This document shows positions 8,355 through 16,895 of a stretch of DNA of 37,669 nt, one piece after another. Source of the DNA: Saccharopolyspora rectivirgula DSM 43747 (lineage in GTDB: Bacteria; Actinomycetota; Actinomycetes; Mycobacteriales; Pseudonocardiaceae). Positions within the stretch are counted from its first letter, which is position 1; every line of letters starts with the position of its first letter. The position numbers were made by a program, and so were the translations under genes. The stretch lies in contig NZ_AYJW01000038.1 in assembly GCF_000497205.1 (NCBI RefSeq), positions 1 through 37,669 on the forward strand. The letters run 5' to 3'. The notes under the pieces are model-generated. The model was not told the origin of the DNA. It saw only the letters and a program-made list of their open reading frames with translations, and searched no databases.

Positions 8355-9002
8355 ATGCGTGAGGCCTTTAAGGAGCAACTCGGCAATCTGGCGGAAGAGC
8401 TGGCCGCCATGTCGGCCATGGTCGGAGAAGCCATGGAGCGCGCCACCAAGGCTCTCCTGGAGGCTGACCTGAAACTCGCCGAGCAGGTCATCGAAGACGA
8501 CGCCAAGGTCGACCAGGTGCGAGCCCGGGTGGAGGAGCAGTCCTTCGGGCTGCTCGCCTTGCAGGCCCCGGTCGCCGGCGATCTGCGCTACGTGATCGCC
8601 ACCATCCACGCCGCCGAGGACTTGGAGCGGATGGGCGACCTCGCGCTGCACGTCGCGAAGACCGCGCGCCGGCGGCACCCGCAGCAGGTGCTGCCCTCGG
8701 ACGTGCAGCCCTACTTCGCCGAAATGGGCCGGATCGCGGTGAAGCTCGCCGGCCGGGTCCGCGACATCATCCGCACCCAGGACGTGACCGCGGCCCGCGG
8801 CATGGAGAGCGACGACGACGAGATGGACGACCTCCACCGCCACCTGTTCACGGTGATGATGGGGGACAACTGGGACCACGGGATCGCCCCCGCGGTGGAC
8901 GTGACGCTGCTCGGCCGGTTCTACGAGCGGTTCGCCGACCACGCGGTTTCGGTGGCCCGCCGCGTGGTCTTCATCGTGACCGGCAAGATGCCGTCGCGCT
9001 GA
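8355..9002 (+). CDS. phoU: Phosphate-transport regulator PhoU
   Basis: 215-aa all-helical cytoplasmic protein with two tandem PhoU bundles; PhoU links the Pst transporter to the PhoR/PhoP sensor system and limits phosphate uptake and Pho signalling. Metal-binding E(D)xxxD-type signatures are visible in each half: [14 protein letters not shown] and [17 protein letters not shown] 8355 gives the family's normal N-terminus ([19 protein letters not shown]), with GGGTGG 5 nt upstream; the GTG at 8346 is within that site. The gene is convergent with pstSCAB and separated from it by an XRE regulator, rather than lying at the end of the pst operon. A degenerate PHO-box-like pair lies at 8294-8311. Confidence 0.93.
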   Translation: MREAFKEQLGNLAEELAAMSAMVGEAMERATKALLEADLKLAEQVIEDDAKVDQVRARVEEQSFGLLALQAPVAGDLRYVIATIHAAEDLERMGDLALHVAKTARRRHPQQVLPSDVQPYFAEMGRIAVKLAGRVRDIIRTQDVTAARGMESDDDEMDDLHRHLFTVMMGDNWDHGIAPAVDVTLLGRFYERFADHAVSVARRVVFIVTGKMPSR

Positions 9003-9091
9003 CCCCCGAAGAACCGGGCAAAGCGGAGGAAGAACCGCACAACGGGCGCTTCAGGTCGCTGCCGAGATCGGCTTGTGCAATCCTCATCCGA

Positions 9092-9107
9092 GTGAGGACG
9101 TACTCAC
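9092..9107. promoter_or_regulatory. Inverted repeat before the XRE gene, possible operator
   Basis: GTGAG (9092-9096) and CTCAC (9103-9107) form a perfect 5-bp pair spaced by 6 nt, and GTGAG recurs at 9117-9121 beside the start. The position, 10-35 nt before the XRE gene, would suit autoregulation by its HTH protein. The arms are short, so chance is possible. Confidence 0.3.
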
Positions 9108-9128
9108 CCGCTTCAGGTGAGGTGCACG

Positions 9129-9974
9129 TTGTATAAGAGCCCGACAGTGCACCGTCGGCGACTCGGCAGCGAACTGCGCAGGCTTCGGGAAGCAGCCGGG
9201 CTCACCCACCGTGAGGTCGCTGTTCACCTGGACTGCTCGCAAGGCAAGATCAGCCAGATCGAGCTGGGCCGCGTGCCGGTGCGCACCTCGGACGTGCGGC
9301 TGATGGCCGAGTTCTGCGGCGCCACTGCGGAGCAAGTCGCCGCCCTGGTCGATCTGGCCCAAGGGGCCAAGCAGCGCGGCTGGTGGCAGCAGTACCCCAG
9401 CACCGCGCACCTGCCCCGCCTGCAGACCTACCTCGGGCTGGAGACCGCGGCCAGGGCGGTGCACTGCTTCGGCACCGGTCCACTGCCCGACCTGTTGCAG
9501 ACGCAGGAGTACGCCAGGGAGCTGCTGACCGCCCGCATCCAGCAGCTGGACATCGCTGAACAGCTGGAAATACTGGCCAGGCGGCAGCACCGGCTGGGCG
9601 GCGAGCACCCGCTGCAGGTGTGGGCGGTGCTGGACGAGTCCGTGGTGCGGCGCCGCATCGGCGGCCCCGGGGTGATGCGGCACCAGCTGGAGCAGCTGGT
9701 GCTGCTCAACTACCGGCGCAACATCACCATCCAGGTGCTGCCGTTCCGCGCGGGCGCGCACCCGCTGCTGGAGGACCAGGTGACGGTCTTCTCCTTCCCC
9801 GAGGAAGCCGACCCGCCGGTGGTGCACCTGGGCCCGACCGGTGGTTCCCGGTTCCTGGAGAAGCCGAGCGAGACCGACGACTACCTGGCGGCGTTCGAGC
9901 AGGTGAGCAAGCTGGCGCTGCCGCCCAAGGAGACCACCGCGTTCATCTCCGCCGTGGCCAGCGAGATCACCTGA
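9129..9974 (+). CDS. XRE-family regulator with DUF5753 domain
   Basis: About 281-aa DNA-binding protein of the actinomycete XRE/DUF5753 class. The N-terminal lambda-repressor-like HTH covers about residues 13-65 (LGSELRRLREAAGLTHREVA, CSQGKISQIELGRV). The DUF5753 domain follows: GWWQQY, then a core including QVWAVLDESVVRRRIGG, RRNITIQVLPFRAG and HLGPTGGSRFLEKP. TTG 9129 is preferred because AGGTGAGG lies 6 nt before it and it gives the family-like MYKSPTVHRRRLG start; GTG 9117 in the same frame lacks an SD. Most relatives sit beside a small DUF397 gene; none is visible here. It converges on pstB with only 13 nt between the stops. Targets unknown. Confidence 0.85.
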   Translation: MYKSPTVHRRRLGSELRRLREAAGLTHREVAVHLDCSQGKISQIELGRVPVRTSDVRLMAEFCGATAEQVAALVDLAQGAKQRGWWQQYPSTAHLPRLQTYLGLETAARAVHCFGTGPLPDLLQTQEYARELLTARIQQLDIAEQLEILARRQHRLGGEHPLQVWAVLDESVVRRRIGGPGVMRHQLEQLVLLNYRRNITIQVLPFRAGAHPLLEDQVTVFSFPEEADPPVVHLGPTGGSRFLEKPSETDDYLAAFEQVSKLALPPKETTAFISAVASEIT

Positions 9975-9987
9975 CGAACGCGCGGGA

Positions 9988-10764
9988 TCAGCCGAACCGG
10001 CCGGAGATGTAGTCCTCGGTGGCCTTCTTGCTCGGGTTGGAGAAGATCTTGTCGGTCTCGTCGATCTCCACCAGCTGGCCGGGCTCACCGATCGCGCGCA
10101 GGTTGAAGAACGCCGTCTGGTCGCTGACCCGGGCCGCCTGCTGCATGTTGTGGGTGACGATGACGATCGTGTAGTCCTTCTTCAGCTGCGCGATGAGGTC
10201 CTCGATCGCCAGCGTGGAGATGGGGTCCAGCGCCGAGCACGGCTCGTCCATCAGCAGCACGTCCGGCTGCACCGCGATCGCGCGGGCGATGCACAACCGC
10301 TGCTGCTGACCACCGGACAGCCCCCCGCCCGGCCGGTCCAGCCGGTCCTTGACCTCGTCCCACAGGTTGGCGCCGCGCAGCGCCCGCTCGGCGATCTCGT
10401 CCAGCTTCTTCTTGTTCCGCTCACCGGCGAGCTTCAGCCCGGCCACCACGTTGTCCCGGATGGACATCGTCGGGAAGGGGTTGGGCCGCTGGAACACCAT
10501 GCCGATGGTGCGCCGCACCTGCACCGGGTCCACGTCGCTGGCGTAGATGTCCTCGCCGTCGAGGAGGACCTTGCCCTCGACCCGCGCCCCCGGAACCACT
10601 TCGTGCATCCGGTTCAGCGAGCGCAGCACCGTCGACTTCCCGCACCCGGAAGGTCCGATGAACGCGGTGACGCTGCGGGCGGGCACTTGCAGGGTCACGT
10701 CTTGCACGGCGTGGAACTTGCCGTAGTAGAGGTTCAGGTCCTTGATGTCGAGACGCTTGGCCAT
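9988..10764 (-). CDS. pstB: Phosphate ABC transporter ATP-binding protein PstB
   Basis: 258-aa cytoplasmic ATPase that powers high-affinity phosphate import through PstCA. All ABC motifs are intact: Walker [10 protein letters not shown] (residues 37-45), Q-loop [14 protein letters not shown], signature LSGGQQQR, Walker B VLLMDEP with the D-loop SALDP, and switch His in IVTHNMQQ. The N-terminus [20 protein letters not shown] is typical of PstB. ATG 10764 is chosen over an in-frame extension to 10872 that would run into pstA. It is the last gene of pstSCAB, 14 nt after pstA. Confidence 0.96.
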   Translation of the reverse strand: MAKRLDIKDLNLYYGKFHAVQDVTLQVPARSVTAFIGPSGCGKSTVLRSLNRMHEVVPGARVEGKVLLDGEDIYASDVDPVQVRRTIGMVFQRPNPFPTMSIRDNVVAGLKLAGERNKKKLDEIAERALRGANLWDEVKDRLDRPGGGLSGGQQQRLCIARAIAVQPDVLLMDEPCSALDPISTLAIEDLIAQLKKDYTIVIVTHNMQQAARVSDQTAFFNLRAIGEPGQLVEIDETDKIFSNPSKKATEDYISGRFG

Positions 10765-10778
10765 GAGTTTGCTACCGC

Positions 10779-11693
10779 CTATTTGGTCTTGACCGCGAAC
10801 ACCTTGGACAGCAGGGAAGCCACCAGGTTGATCAGCATGATTACGAGGACGAGGGTCAGCGCAGCTCCCCACATCCGGTAGTCACCGGCCGGGGTGGCAG
10901 TGCTGCGCTCCATGTAGATGGTCAACGGCAGCGAAGCCATCTCCCCCTCGAACGGGTTGAAGTTGATCGAGTTGGAGTAACCCACCAGGATCAGCAGCGG
11001 GGCCGTCTCCCCCAGCACGCGGGCGAGGCCGAGCATCACCCCGGTGACGATGCCCGAGAGCGCGGTCGGCAGCACGATCCGCAGGATCGTCTTCCACTTC
11101 GGCACGCCCAGCGCGTAGGACGCCTCGCGCAGCTCGTCCGGCACGATCAGCAGCATCGTCTCGGTGGTGCGGACCACCATCGGCAGCATCAGCAGCAGCA
11201 GGGCCAGCGTCACCGCGAAGCCGCTGCGGGTGAAGCCCAGCGTGGTGATCCACAGCGCGTAGATGAACAGGCCGGCCACGATGGACGGGAGACCGCTGAG
11301 GATGTCGACCATGAAGGTGACGACCCTGGCGAACCGGGTTCCCCGTCCGTACTCGACCAGGTAGATGGCGATCATGATCCCGAGCGGGACCGCGAAGACC
11401 GCGCAGATCAGCCCTTGCATCAGGGTACCGACCAGCGCGTGGTAGATGCCGCCGCCGAACTCGATGGGCAGCAGGCCGTTGAAGGAGTGGGTCCACCAGG
11501 TGCTGCTGAGCACCGGTTTCAGCCCGCGCTCCAGCAGGGTCCACACCACCCACAGCAGTGGGACCAGGGCGATCAGGAACGCCAGCGTGACGACGCTGGT
11601 GACCAGGTGGTTCTTCAGTTTCCGGCCGAAGCTGATCTTCTGGAAGGCCGGCGGTGTGGCGAGTTCCTCGACGTCCGCGGCGTCGGTCCTCAT
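10779..11693 (-). CDS. pstA: Phosphate ABC transporter permease PstA
   Basis: 304-aa inner-membrane permease, partner of PstC in the phosphate channel. After a soluble N-terminus of about 25 residues there are six hydrophobic segments. The ABC-permease EAA loop is seen as [32 protein letters not shown], which docks Pst[14 protein letters not shown] and [14 protein letters not shown] are family hallmarks. Its ATG overlaps the pstC stop (ATGA at 11690-11693), implying coupled translation and 1:1 stoichiometry with PstC. Confidence 0.95.
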   Translation of the reverse strand: MRTDAADVEELATPPAFQKISFGRKLKNHLVTSVVTLAFLIALVPLLWVVWTLLERGLKPVLSSTWWTHSFNGLLPIEFGGGIYHALVGTLMQGLICAVFAVPLGIMIAIYLVEYGRGTRFARVVTFMVDILSGLPSIVAGLFIYALWITTLGFTRSGFAVTLALLLLMLPMVVRTTETMLLIVPDELREASYALGVPKWKTILRIVLPTALSGIVTGVMLGLARVLGETAPLLILVGYSNSINFNPFEGEMASLPLTIYMERSTATPAGDYRMWGAALTLVLVIMLINLVASLLSKVFAVKTK

Positions 11694-12748
11694 GCTTTCC
11701 CCTTACCGCTGTTGCTCTCGATCCAGCGGGCGAGCGCGTTCACGACGAACGTGATGACGAACAGCACCAAGCCGGCCGAGATGTAAGCGCCGACCTGCAA
11801 GTTGTGGTTGAACTCCGCCGAGCCGAGCGCGATCTTGGACGCGAAGGTCGCCCCGGCGTCGAAGAAGCTGTAGCTGGGCGGTGCGGTGGCGGAGCTGAGG
11901 ATGATGGTCAGCGCCATCGTCTCCCCCAGGGCCCGGCCCAGGCCCAGCATGGATCCGCCGATGAAGCCGTTGCGGCCGAACGGCCAAACGGTGGTCCGGA
12001 CCACTTCCCACTTGGTGGCGCCCAGTGCCAGCGCCCCTTCGATGTGGGCCTTGGGGGTGCGCTCGAACACCTCGCGGGAGACGCCGGTGATCGTCGGGAT
12101 GATCATCACCGCGAGCACGATGCCGGCGGTGAACACGTCGGCCCCCGAGCCGACGGGCCGGATGTTGCCCTCCGCGAACAGCGGGATCCACCCGAGGTTC
12201 TCGTTCAGCCAGATGGCGACCGGCTGGAGCACCGGGCCGAGCACCAGGAAGCCCCACAGGCCGTAGACAACGGAGGGAACCGCGGCCAGCAGGTCGATCA
12301 GGTAGGCGAACGGCCGGGCCAGCCGGCGGGGCGCGTAGTGGGTCAAGAACAGCGCGATCCCGCAGGACAGCGGCATGGCGATGACCAGCGCCAGGACCGA
12401 GCTGGCGATGGTGATCCAGGCCAGGTCGAGGATGCCGAACCGCAGGTTCTCCGGGTCACCCGTGTCCCATTCCCGGGAGAACAGGAAGTTGGCCTGGTTC
12501 GCCTGCAGGGACGGGATGGCCCGGATGAGCAGGAACAGCGCAATGGCCGCGATCAGTGCGACAGCGAGCGCACCGGAGGCGGTGGCGATTCCGGAGAACA
12601 GCCGGTCCCCGATGCGTTTCGTCTTTCCAGCGGATGTGTCGGAAGCAGGAATCGGAGCCTCCGGTGCTGATTTCTGCGGCGAGCCGCCCCGGGACGCGCC
12701 TCCCTCGGCGTCCGCGGGATGCAGCTCGGTTCTCGTCGAGTCGGTCAC
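11690..12748 (-). CDS. pstC: Phosphate ABC transporter permease PstC
   Basis: 352-aa membrane permease pairing with PstA. It has an unusually long hydrophilic N-terminus (about 50 residues, Ser/Pro/Ala-rich) before the first helix GALAVALIAAIALFLLI. Then come the periplasmic loop with NFLFSREWDTGDPENLRFG, the AVPSVVYGLWGF segment and the EAA-type loop EGALALGATKWEVVRTTVWP. GLGRALGETMALTIILSSA is diagnostic. The start is GTG 12748; a purine-rich GAGAGG lies about 12 nt upstream, further than ideal. It is 44 nt after pstS in the same operon. Confidence 0.94.
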   Translation of the reverse strand: MTDSTRTELHPADAEGGASRGGSPQKSAPEAPIPASDTSAGKTKRIGDRLFSGIATASGALAVALIAAIALFLLIRAIPSLQANQANFLFSREWDTGDPENLRFGILDLAWITIASSVLALVIAMPLSCGIALFLTHYAPRRLARPFAYLIDLLAAVPSVVYGLWGFLVLGPVLQPVAIWLNENLGWIPLFAEGNIRPVGSGADVFTAGIVLAVMIIPTITGVSREVFERTPKAHIEGALALGATKWEVVRTTVWPFGRNGFIGGSMLGLGRALGETMALTIILSSATAPPSYSFFDAGATFASKIALGSAEFNHNLQVGAYISAGLVLFVITFVVNALARWIESNSGKGKA

Positions 12749-12792
12749 TGCTGGTTGCAGCCTCTCATTGTGTCTTCGCGGGGTGCGACTCG

Positions 12793-13908
12793 TCAGGAGA
12801 TGGCCTCAACTGCGGCCAGGACTCGTTTCTTGAAGTTCTCCGGCAACGGCACGTAGCCGGACTGCTCCAGCTGCTGCGGGTGGGCGTTGGCCGCGACCTT
12901 CAGGAACGCTTTGACCGCCTTGGCGGTCTCCGGGTCGTAGCCCTTGGAGCAGACGATCTCGTAGGTGTTGAGCACGATCGGGTAGACGCCGGGGGCCTTG
13001 TTGCCGTAGATCGACTCGAGGTCGATCCGCAGGTCGTGACCTTCGCCCTCGATCCTGGCGCTCTCGATGGCCTTGCCGACGTTCTCGGTGGTCAGCTCGA
13101 CCGGGCCGGAACCGCTGTCGATGTTGGCTATGCCGAGGCCGAGGTTCTTGGGGAAGGCCCACTCGGAGTAGGTGATGCCGCCCTCGGTGGCCTTCACCGA
13201 GTGGGCGACCTGGTCGCTGCCCTCCCGGCCCTGGCCGACGCCGCGCGCGGCCTGGAACTGCTTGCCCTCACCGGTCCAGGCACCGGCGGTGGCGGTGGCG
13301 AGGTACTTCTGGAAGTTCTCCGAGGTCCCGGAGTCGTCGGAGCGGAAGAACGGGACGATCTCGATCGACGGGAGCTCGGTGCCCGGGTTCAGCGCCTTGA
13401 TGGCCGGGTCGTCCCACTTCTTGATCTGCCCCTGGTAGATCTTGGCGATGACGTCGGCGTTGAGGTTCAGGTCGTCGACGCCGGGCAGGTTGTAGGCGAT
13501 GGCGATGGGGCCGAACACCATCGGGATGTTCCAGGCGGGGTTCCCGTCGCACCGCTGGGCCGCGGCGGCGACCTCGCCCTTCTCCTCGCTCAGCGGCGAG
13601 TCGGAACCACCGAAGTCCACCTGGCCGGCGGTGAAGGCGGCGATGCCCTTGCCGGAACCGGACTTGGTGTAGTTGACCCGCTGCCCCGGGCACTTGAGGC
13701 CGTAGTCGCGGGCGAAGACGTCCACCGCGTTCTTCTGGGCCGAGGATCCTTCGCCGGAGACCGGCTTGGTGCCGCATTCCACTTGGAGGCTTTCCAGTGC
13801 GGGGTTGCCGCCGCCGGCCGGGACGTTCTGGTCGGTGCCGCAGGCCGTCAGGGTCAGGGTGCCCGCGGCGAGGAAGGCGAGCGCAGCACTGTGCCGCTTG
13901 GTCTTCAT
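12793..13908 (-). CDS. pstS: Phosphate-binding lipoprotein PstS
   Basis: 371-aa extracytoplasmic phosphate receptor. The signal peptide (MKTKRHSAALAFLAAGTLTL) ends in the lipobox LTAC, so the protein is anchored outside the membrane. Phosphate-contacting motifs are present: GEGSSAQKNAVDVFARDY, SGSGKGIAAFTAGQVDFGGS (Ser/Gly/Asp contacts), and FRSDDSGTSENFQKYL. ATG 13908 has GTGGAGGA just upstream; an in-frame start at 13926 would lengthen the N-terminus before the signal and overlap that site. It is first in pstSCAB and lies about 110 bp downstream of the two-repeat PHO box at 14017-14038. Confidence 0.95.
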   Translation of the reverse strand: MKTKRHSAALAFLAAGTLTLTACGTDQNVPAGGGNPALESLQVECGTKPVSGEGSSAQKNAVDVFARDYGLKCPGQRVNYTKSGSGKGIAAFTAGQVDFGGSDSPLSEEKGEVAAAAQRCDGNPAWNIPMVFGPIAIAYNLPGVDDLNLNADVIAKIYQGQIKKWDDPAIKALNPGTELPSIEIVPFFRSDDSGTSENFQKYLATATAGAWTGEGKQFQAARGVGQGREGSDQVAHSVKATEGGITYSEWAFPKNLGLGIANIDSGSGPVELTTENVGKAIESARIEGEGHDLRIDLESIYGNKAPGVYPIVLNTYEIVCSKGYDPETAKAVKAFLKVAANAHPQQLEQSGYVPLPENFKKRVLAAVEAIS

Positions 13909-14016
13909 CGATCCTCCACTGAGCAAGCTGCGGCGGTTGCTTGCGGACCGAGCCGTGCCGGCCGACCTCTCACCGCCATTCCGACGCTAAGCAGCTCGGG
14001 TGGCGCGCTCCCGCCA

Positions 14017-14038
14017 TTGAGGTGAACTCACGGTGAAC
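14017..14038 (-). promoter_or_regulatory. PHO box (PhoP-binding direct repeats) of the pst operon
   Basis: Read on the minus strand, the heptamer GTTCACC occurs twice with exactly 11-nt periodicity: GTTCACCGTGA (14038 to 14028) followed by GTTCACCTCAA (14027 to 14017). Two 11-bp direct repeat units with the GTTCACC core are the established PhoP operator in Streptomyces. It lies upstream of pstS and points to PhoR/PhoP induction under phosphate limitation. The PhoP gene itself is not in the window. Confidence 0.85.
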
Positions 14039-14123
14039 AAGGCACGCTGAGTAAGCGGAGGACCATCCTTGTAGGGGAACTGAGCTCGTCTTTTTCGCGG
14101 AGAGTGATATAAAGCACCATGCA

Positions 14124-15077
14124 TCAGCGCCCGAACTGCACGTCCACGTCCCATTTGTCGAACCCCAGACGGCGGTACACCTTCACCGCCGGGGCGTTGT
14201 CGGCCTCGACGTACAGCATTGCGTGACGGCAGCCGATGTCCCGCAGGTGCCGCAGACCGGCTACCGTGAGTGACTTCCCGAGCCCGCGCCCCTGGGCGTC
14301 CGGATCGACGCCCACGACGTAGACCTCACCGGTGCCGTCCGGGTGCACCTTGGTCCAGTGGAAGCCGAGCAGCTCGCCGCCCGAGCCCTCGGCCAGGAAG
14401 AACCCGGCCGGGTCGAACCAGTCCTGGTCCTCCTTGAGCCGCAGCTCGTCCTCGGTCATCCCGCCCTGCTCGGGATGCCAGGAGAACGCCCGCCGGTTGA
14501 CCGCCACCACCGCCGGCTCGTCCTGCCCCGGCCGGAAGGTCCGCAACCGGACTCCCCCGGTGAGCTCCACCTCGGGGAGCTCCGCCCCGGCCAGTTCGCG
14601 GCCCATCCGCCACAGCTCCCGCGGGCGGGCGAACCCGAACTTCTCCGCCAGCCGAGCCGCGGCCGGGTGCTCGCCGTGCGCCCAGATCCGCAGCCGCCCG
14701 GTGTCCGGGGCCGGTTCGGCGGGCAGATCGGCCCGGTCCAGCAGGGCCTCGACCAGCTGGGTCCCGGCGCCCTTCCCCCGGTGCTCCGGCCGCACCGCGA
14801 GCTCGGCGACCAGCAGGCCCGCGTCCCGCTCCTGCTCGGTGTCCAGGTGGGCGTACCCGACGAGGGTCCCGTCCTCGTCGCGGATCAGGAAGTGCTCGGA
14901 GCGGACGTCGGCCTGCACCGGCTCGATCTGGTCGGAAACCCCGCGGTGCTGGTTCAAGCGCAGCAGCACCTGCTCACCTGCCGGGGCGACGCCGTCCGCA
15001 GCTTCAGCTTCGGCGAGCAGCTCCACCACTTCGGCCACTTCGCCGCTGTCCAGTCCGTTTCGCCACGTCAATTGCAC
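14124..15077 (-). CDS. mshD: Mycothiol synthase MshD
   Basis: 317-aa acetyltransferase performing the last mycothiol step: acetyl-CoA-dependent N-acetylation of Cys-GlcN-Ins. Two tandem GNAT domains are visible, each with the acetyl-CoA pyrophosphate loop: VAELAVRPEHRGKGAGTQLV in the N-half and VYVVGVDPDAQGRGLGKSLT in the C-half. The conserved ending YVEADNAPAVKVYRRLGFDK is that of MshD. The linking region with RAFSWHPEQGGMTEDEL is also family-typical. GTG 15077 (VQLTWRNGLD) is selected; the frame extends to 15134 but the added residues do not resemble the family. Its presence marks the host as an actinomycete. It lies between glnR and the PHO box, all on the minus strand. Confidence 0.93.
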   Translation of the reverse strand: MQLTWRNGLDSGEVAEVVELLAEAEAADGVAPAGEQVLLRLNQHRGVSDQIEPVQADVRSEHFLIRDEDGTLVGYAHLDTEQERDAGLLVAELAVRPEHRGKGAGTQLVEALLDRADLPAEPAPDTGRLRIWAHGEHPAAARLAEKFGFARPRELWRMGRELAGAELPEVELTGGVRLRTFRPGQDEPAVVAVNRRAFSWHPEQGGMTEDELRLKEDQDWFDPAGFFLAEGSGGELLGFHWTKVHPDGTGEVYVVGVDPDAQGRGLGKSLTVAGLRHLRDIGCRHAMLYVEADNAPAVKVYRRLGFDKWDVDVQFGR

Positions 15078-15164
15078 ACCCCGCACGTTACCCAGGATGT
15101 GGCCGGGACAGCTGCCGCGGGAGACCTCCCGCACGGCCCGGAACGGCTGGGACGAGGCCGGCGG

Positions 15165-15917
15165 TCACCGCTGGGGAACGACCGGAACTTCGACTTCTTC
15201 CTGCTCCTGGGCCTGCTCCGCCTCCAGCGGCTCCGCCTCCACCGGCGACGGCGTCCGCGGCGGACTGACGAACTTGTAACCGACGTTGCGGACGGTGCCG
15301 ATCATCGAGTCGTACTCCGGGCCGAGCTTGGCCCGCAACCGCCGGACGTGCACGTCCACGGTGCGCGTCCCGCCGAAGAAGTCGTACCCCCACACCTCCT
15401 GCAGCAGCTGCGCGCGGGTGAACACCCGACCGGCGTGCTGGGCGAGGTACTTGAGCAGTTCGAACTCCTTGTAGGTCAGCTCCAGCGTCCGCCCCTTCAG
15501 CCGCGCCGTGTAGGTGGCTTCGTCGATGACGAGGTGCCCGACGGTGAGCGTGCTGCTGTCCCCGGCTCCGCGGTTGCTGCGGGAGACGAGCAGGCGGAGG
15601 CGGGCGTCCACCTCGGCGGGGCCGGCGGTCGGCAGCAGGATGTCGTCCACACCCCATTCGGCGCTGATGGTGATCAGACCGCCCTCGTTGACCACGGCGG
15701 CGACCGGGGTGTCCCCGGCCGACAGCAGACGGCACAGGTCTCGAGCACCGGCCAGGTCGGTGCGGGCGTCGACCAGGATCACGTCCGGCGAACCACCGCC
15801 CAGGACCGATCCGGGGTCCGCGGGAGCCGACCGGACCCGGTGGGGCAACAGCGCCAGCGCGGGGAGCACAGCTTCCCGGTCGGAATTATTGGTCAGCAGC
15901 AGCAATTCAGAGCTCAT
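15165..15917 (-). CDS. glnR: Nitrogen regulator GlnR (OmpR-type, orphan response regulator)
   Basis: 250-aa DNA-binding regulator, the global activator/repressor of nitrogen genes (glnA, amtB, glnD, ure, nir in actinomycetes). The N-terminal receiver-like domain ([20 protein letters not shown]) is followed by an OmpR winged helix from about residue 125: [60 protein letters not shown]. These blocks match GlnR more closely than other OmpR regulators. No sensor kinase is adjacent, as expected for an orphan regulator. The C-terminal tail is Glu/Pro-rich. ATG 15917 has GGAGG 5 nt upstream; the longer frame to 15968 adds non-family residues. Confidence 0.9.
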   Translation of the reverse strand: MSSELLLLTNNSDREAVLPALALLPHRVRSAPADPGSVLGGGSPDVILVDARTDLAGARDLCRLLSAGDTPVAAVVNEGGLITISAEWGVDDILLPTAGPAEVDARLRLLVSRSNRGAGDSSTLTVGHLVIDEATYTARLKGRTLELTYKEFELLKYLAQHAGRVFTRAQLLQEVWGYDFFGGTRTVDVHVRRLRAKLGPEYDSMIGTVRNVGYKFVSPPRTPSPVEAEPLEAEQAQEQEEVEVPVVPQR

Positions 15918-15994
15918 GGGGGCCTCCGTCCTAGGCGGATTCGGACCGTCGGCCAGGTGGATGACCAAACAACCGGCGGATAGCTCGGCGCCAT

Positions 15995-16013
15995 TGCCTG
16001 CGTATGGCAGGCA
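15995..16013. promoter_or_regulatory. 7-bp inverted repeat in the glnR/hydrolase divergent region
   Basis: TGCCTGC (15995-16001) and GCAGGCA (16007-16013) are perfect arms around GTATG. The element lies about 80 nt before the glnR start and about 65 nt before the hydrolase start, so it could be an operator for either promoter. The regulator is unknown; it does not look like a standard GlnR box. Confidence 0.4.
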
Positions 16014-16058
16014 GAATAATCGAAATTCCTCGGAAACTCCCAGGACCGAAGGGCAATG

Positions 16059-16070
16059 TCACATTTGTGA
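16059..16070. promoter_or_regulatory. 12-bp perfect palindrome before the hydrolase gene
   Basis: TCACA-TT-TGTGA is perfectly symmetric and sits 6-17 nt before the ATG at 16076 (or 27-38 nt before the alternative ATG 16097). A bound protein here would block transcription or initiation of the hydrolase gene. It could also be chance, since the flanks are AT-rich. Confidence 0.3.
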
Positions 16071-16075
16071 ACACC

Positions 16076-16849
16076 ATGCGTCAGAAGATTACAGATATGT
16101 GTCGTATTTCTCTTGTCGCCGCCGATCGGACCCGGTTGAACGGAATTTTCCACCCCGGTCGGAGGAACGCCGATGGCCTGGGATTTGCCGTGGTGCACGG
16201 GTTCACCAACCACGTCGGCAAACCAGCTGTGCGACGAATATTGCACCATTTCGGTCAATGCGCTCCGACCGTGGGCGTGGATTTTCGCGGGCACGGTCGT
16301 TCCGGCGGCAAAACCACCGTGGGCGCCGACGAAGTGATCGATTTGGACGCCGCGGTGGGATTTTTGCGCGAACGGGGGTGCCACCGGGTGGTGACCGTCG
16401 GCTTTTCCCTGGGCGGCTCGGTGGTCATCCGGCAGGCCGCGCTCTCCGAGCACGCCCCGGACGCGGCGGTCGCGGTGAGCAGCCCGGCCCGCTGGTGGGT
16501 CCGGGACACCGCGGCGATGCGCCGGGTGCACTGGCTGCTGGAGCACCCGGCCGGCCGGCTCGCCGCGCGCCTGCTGGGCGTGCGGCTCGGCCCGGAGTGG
16601 CGGGAAGTGCCGCGGTCCCCGATCGAGCTGGTCTCCCAGGTCCGGATCCCGCTGTTGCTCGTGCACGGTGCGGAGGACCACTACTTCCCGCCAGCGGAAG
16701 CGGTCGCGCTCAGCGAAGCCGGCAACGGCGAGCTCTGGCTCGTTCCGGGCATGCGGCACGCGGAAAGTTCTGTGACACCGGACTTGGCGGACCGGATCAT
16801 GCGGTGGGCAAGGGATACAGTGGCCATGACCGACCCCGGCCGCGGCTGA
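16076..16849 (+). CDS. Alpha/beta hydrolase (lysophospholipase-like)
   Basis: 257-aa predicted serine hydrolase; substrate unknown. The catalytic triad is readable: nucleophile Ser in GFSLGGS, acid Asp in HGAEDHYFPP, and His in GMRHAESS. The oxyanion-hole region is VVHGFTNHVG and the fold-typical GVDFRGHGRSGG precedes the nucleophile elbow. The start is uncertain. The frame is open from 16004, but 16004-16075 is AT-rich, contains an inverted repeat and reads like promoter sequence, so ATG 16076 or ATG 16097 is likelier; neither has a strong SD. It is followed at 46 nt by an LmeA-like gene, and the two may share a transcript with the thioredoxin gene. Confidence 0.8.
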   Translation: MRQKITDMCRISLVAADRTRLNGIFHPGRRNADGLGFAVVHGFTNHVGKPAVRRILHHFGQCAPTVGVDFRGHGRSGGKTTVGADEVIDLDAAVGFLRERGCHRVVTVGFSLGGSVVIRQAALSEHAPDAAVAVSSPARWWVRDTAAMRRVHWLLEHPAGRLAARLLGVRLGPEWREVPRSPIELVSQVRIPLLLVHGAEDHYFPPAEAVALSEAGNGELWLVPGMRHAESSVTPDLADRIMRWARDTVAMTDPGRG

Positions 16850-16895
16850 TCACGGCTGCGAACCACCCCTGTCCCCGACCAGAACGGACCGCTCG

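Noticed and set aside
6035-8506. A very long open frame on the minus strand across the LCP gene (over 800 codons)
   Set aside because: It mirrors the third-position GC of the LCP gene. The LCP frame has a signalled start, a membrane helix and conserved motifs; the opposite frame has low-complexity sequence and no domain.
16004-16075. N-terminal extension of the alpha/beta hydrolase from ATG 16004
   Set aside because: The stretch is AT-rich, includes an inverted repeat and a palindrome, has no SD and does not align with the hydrolase fold.
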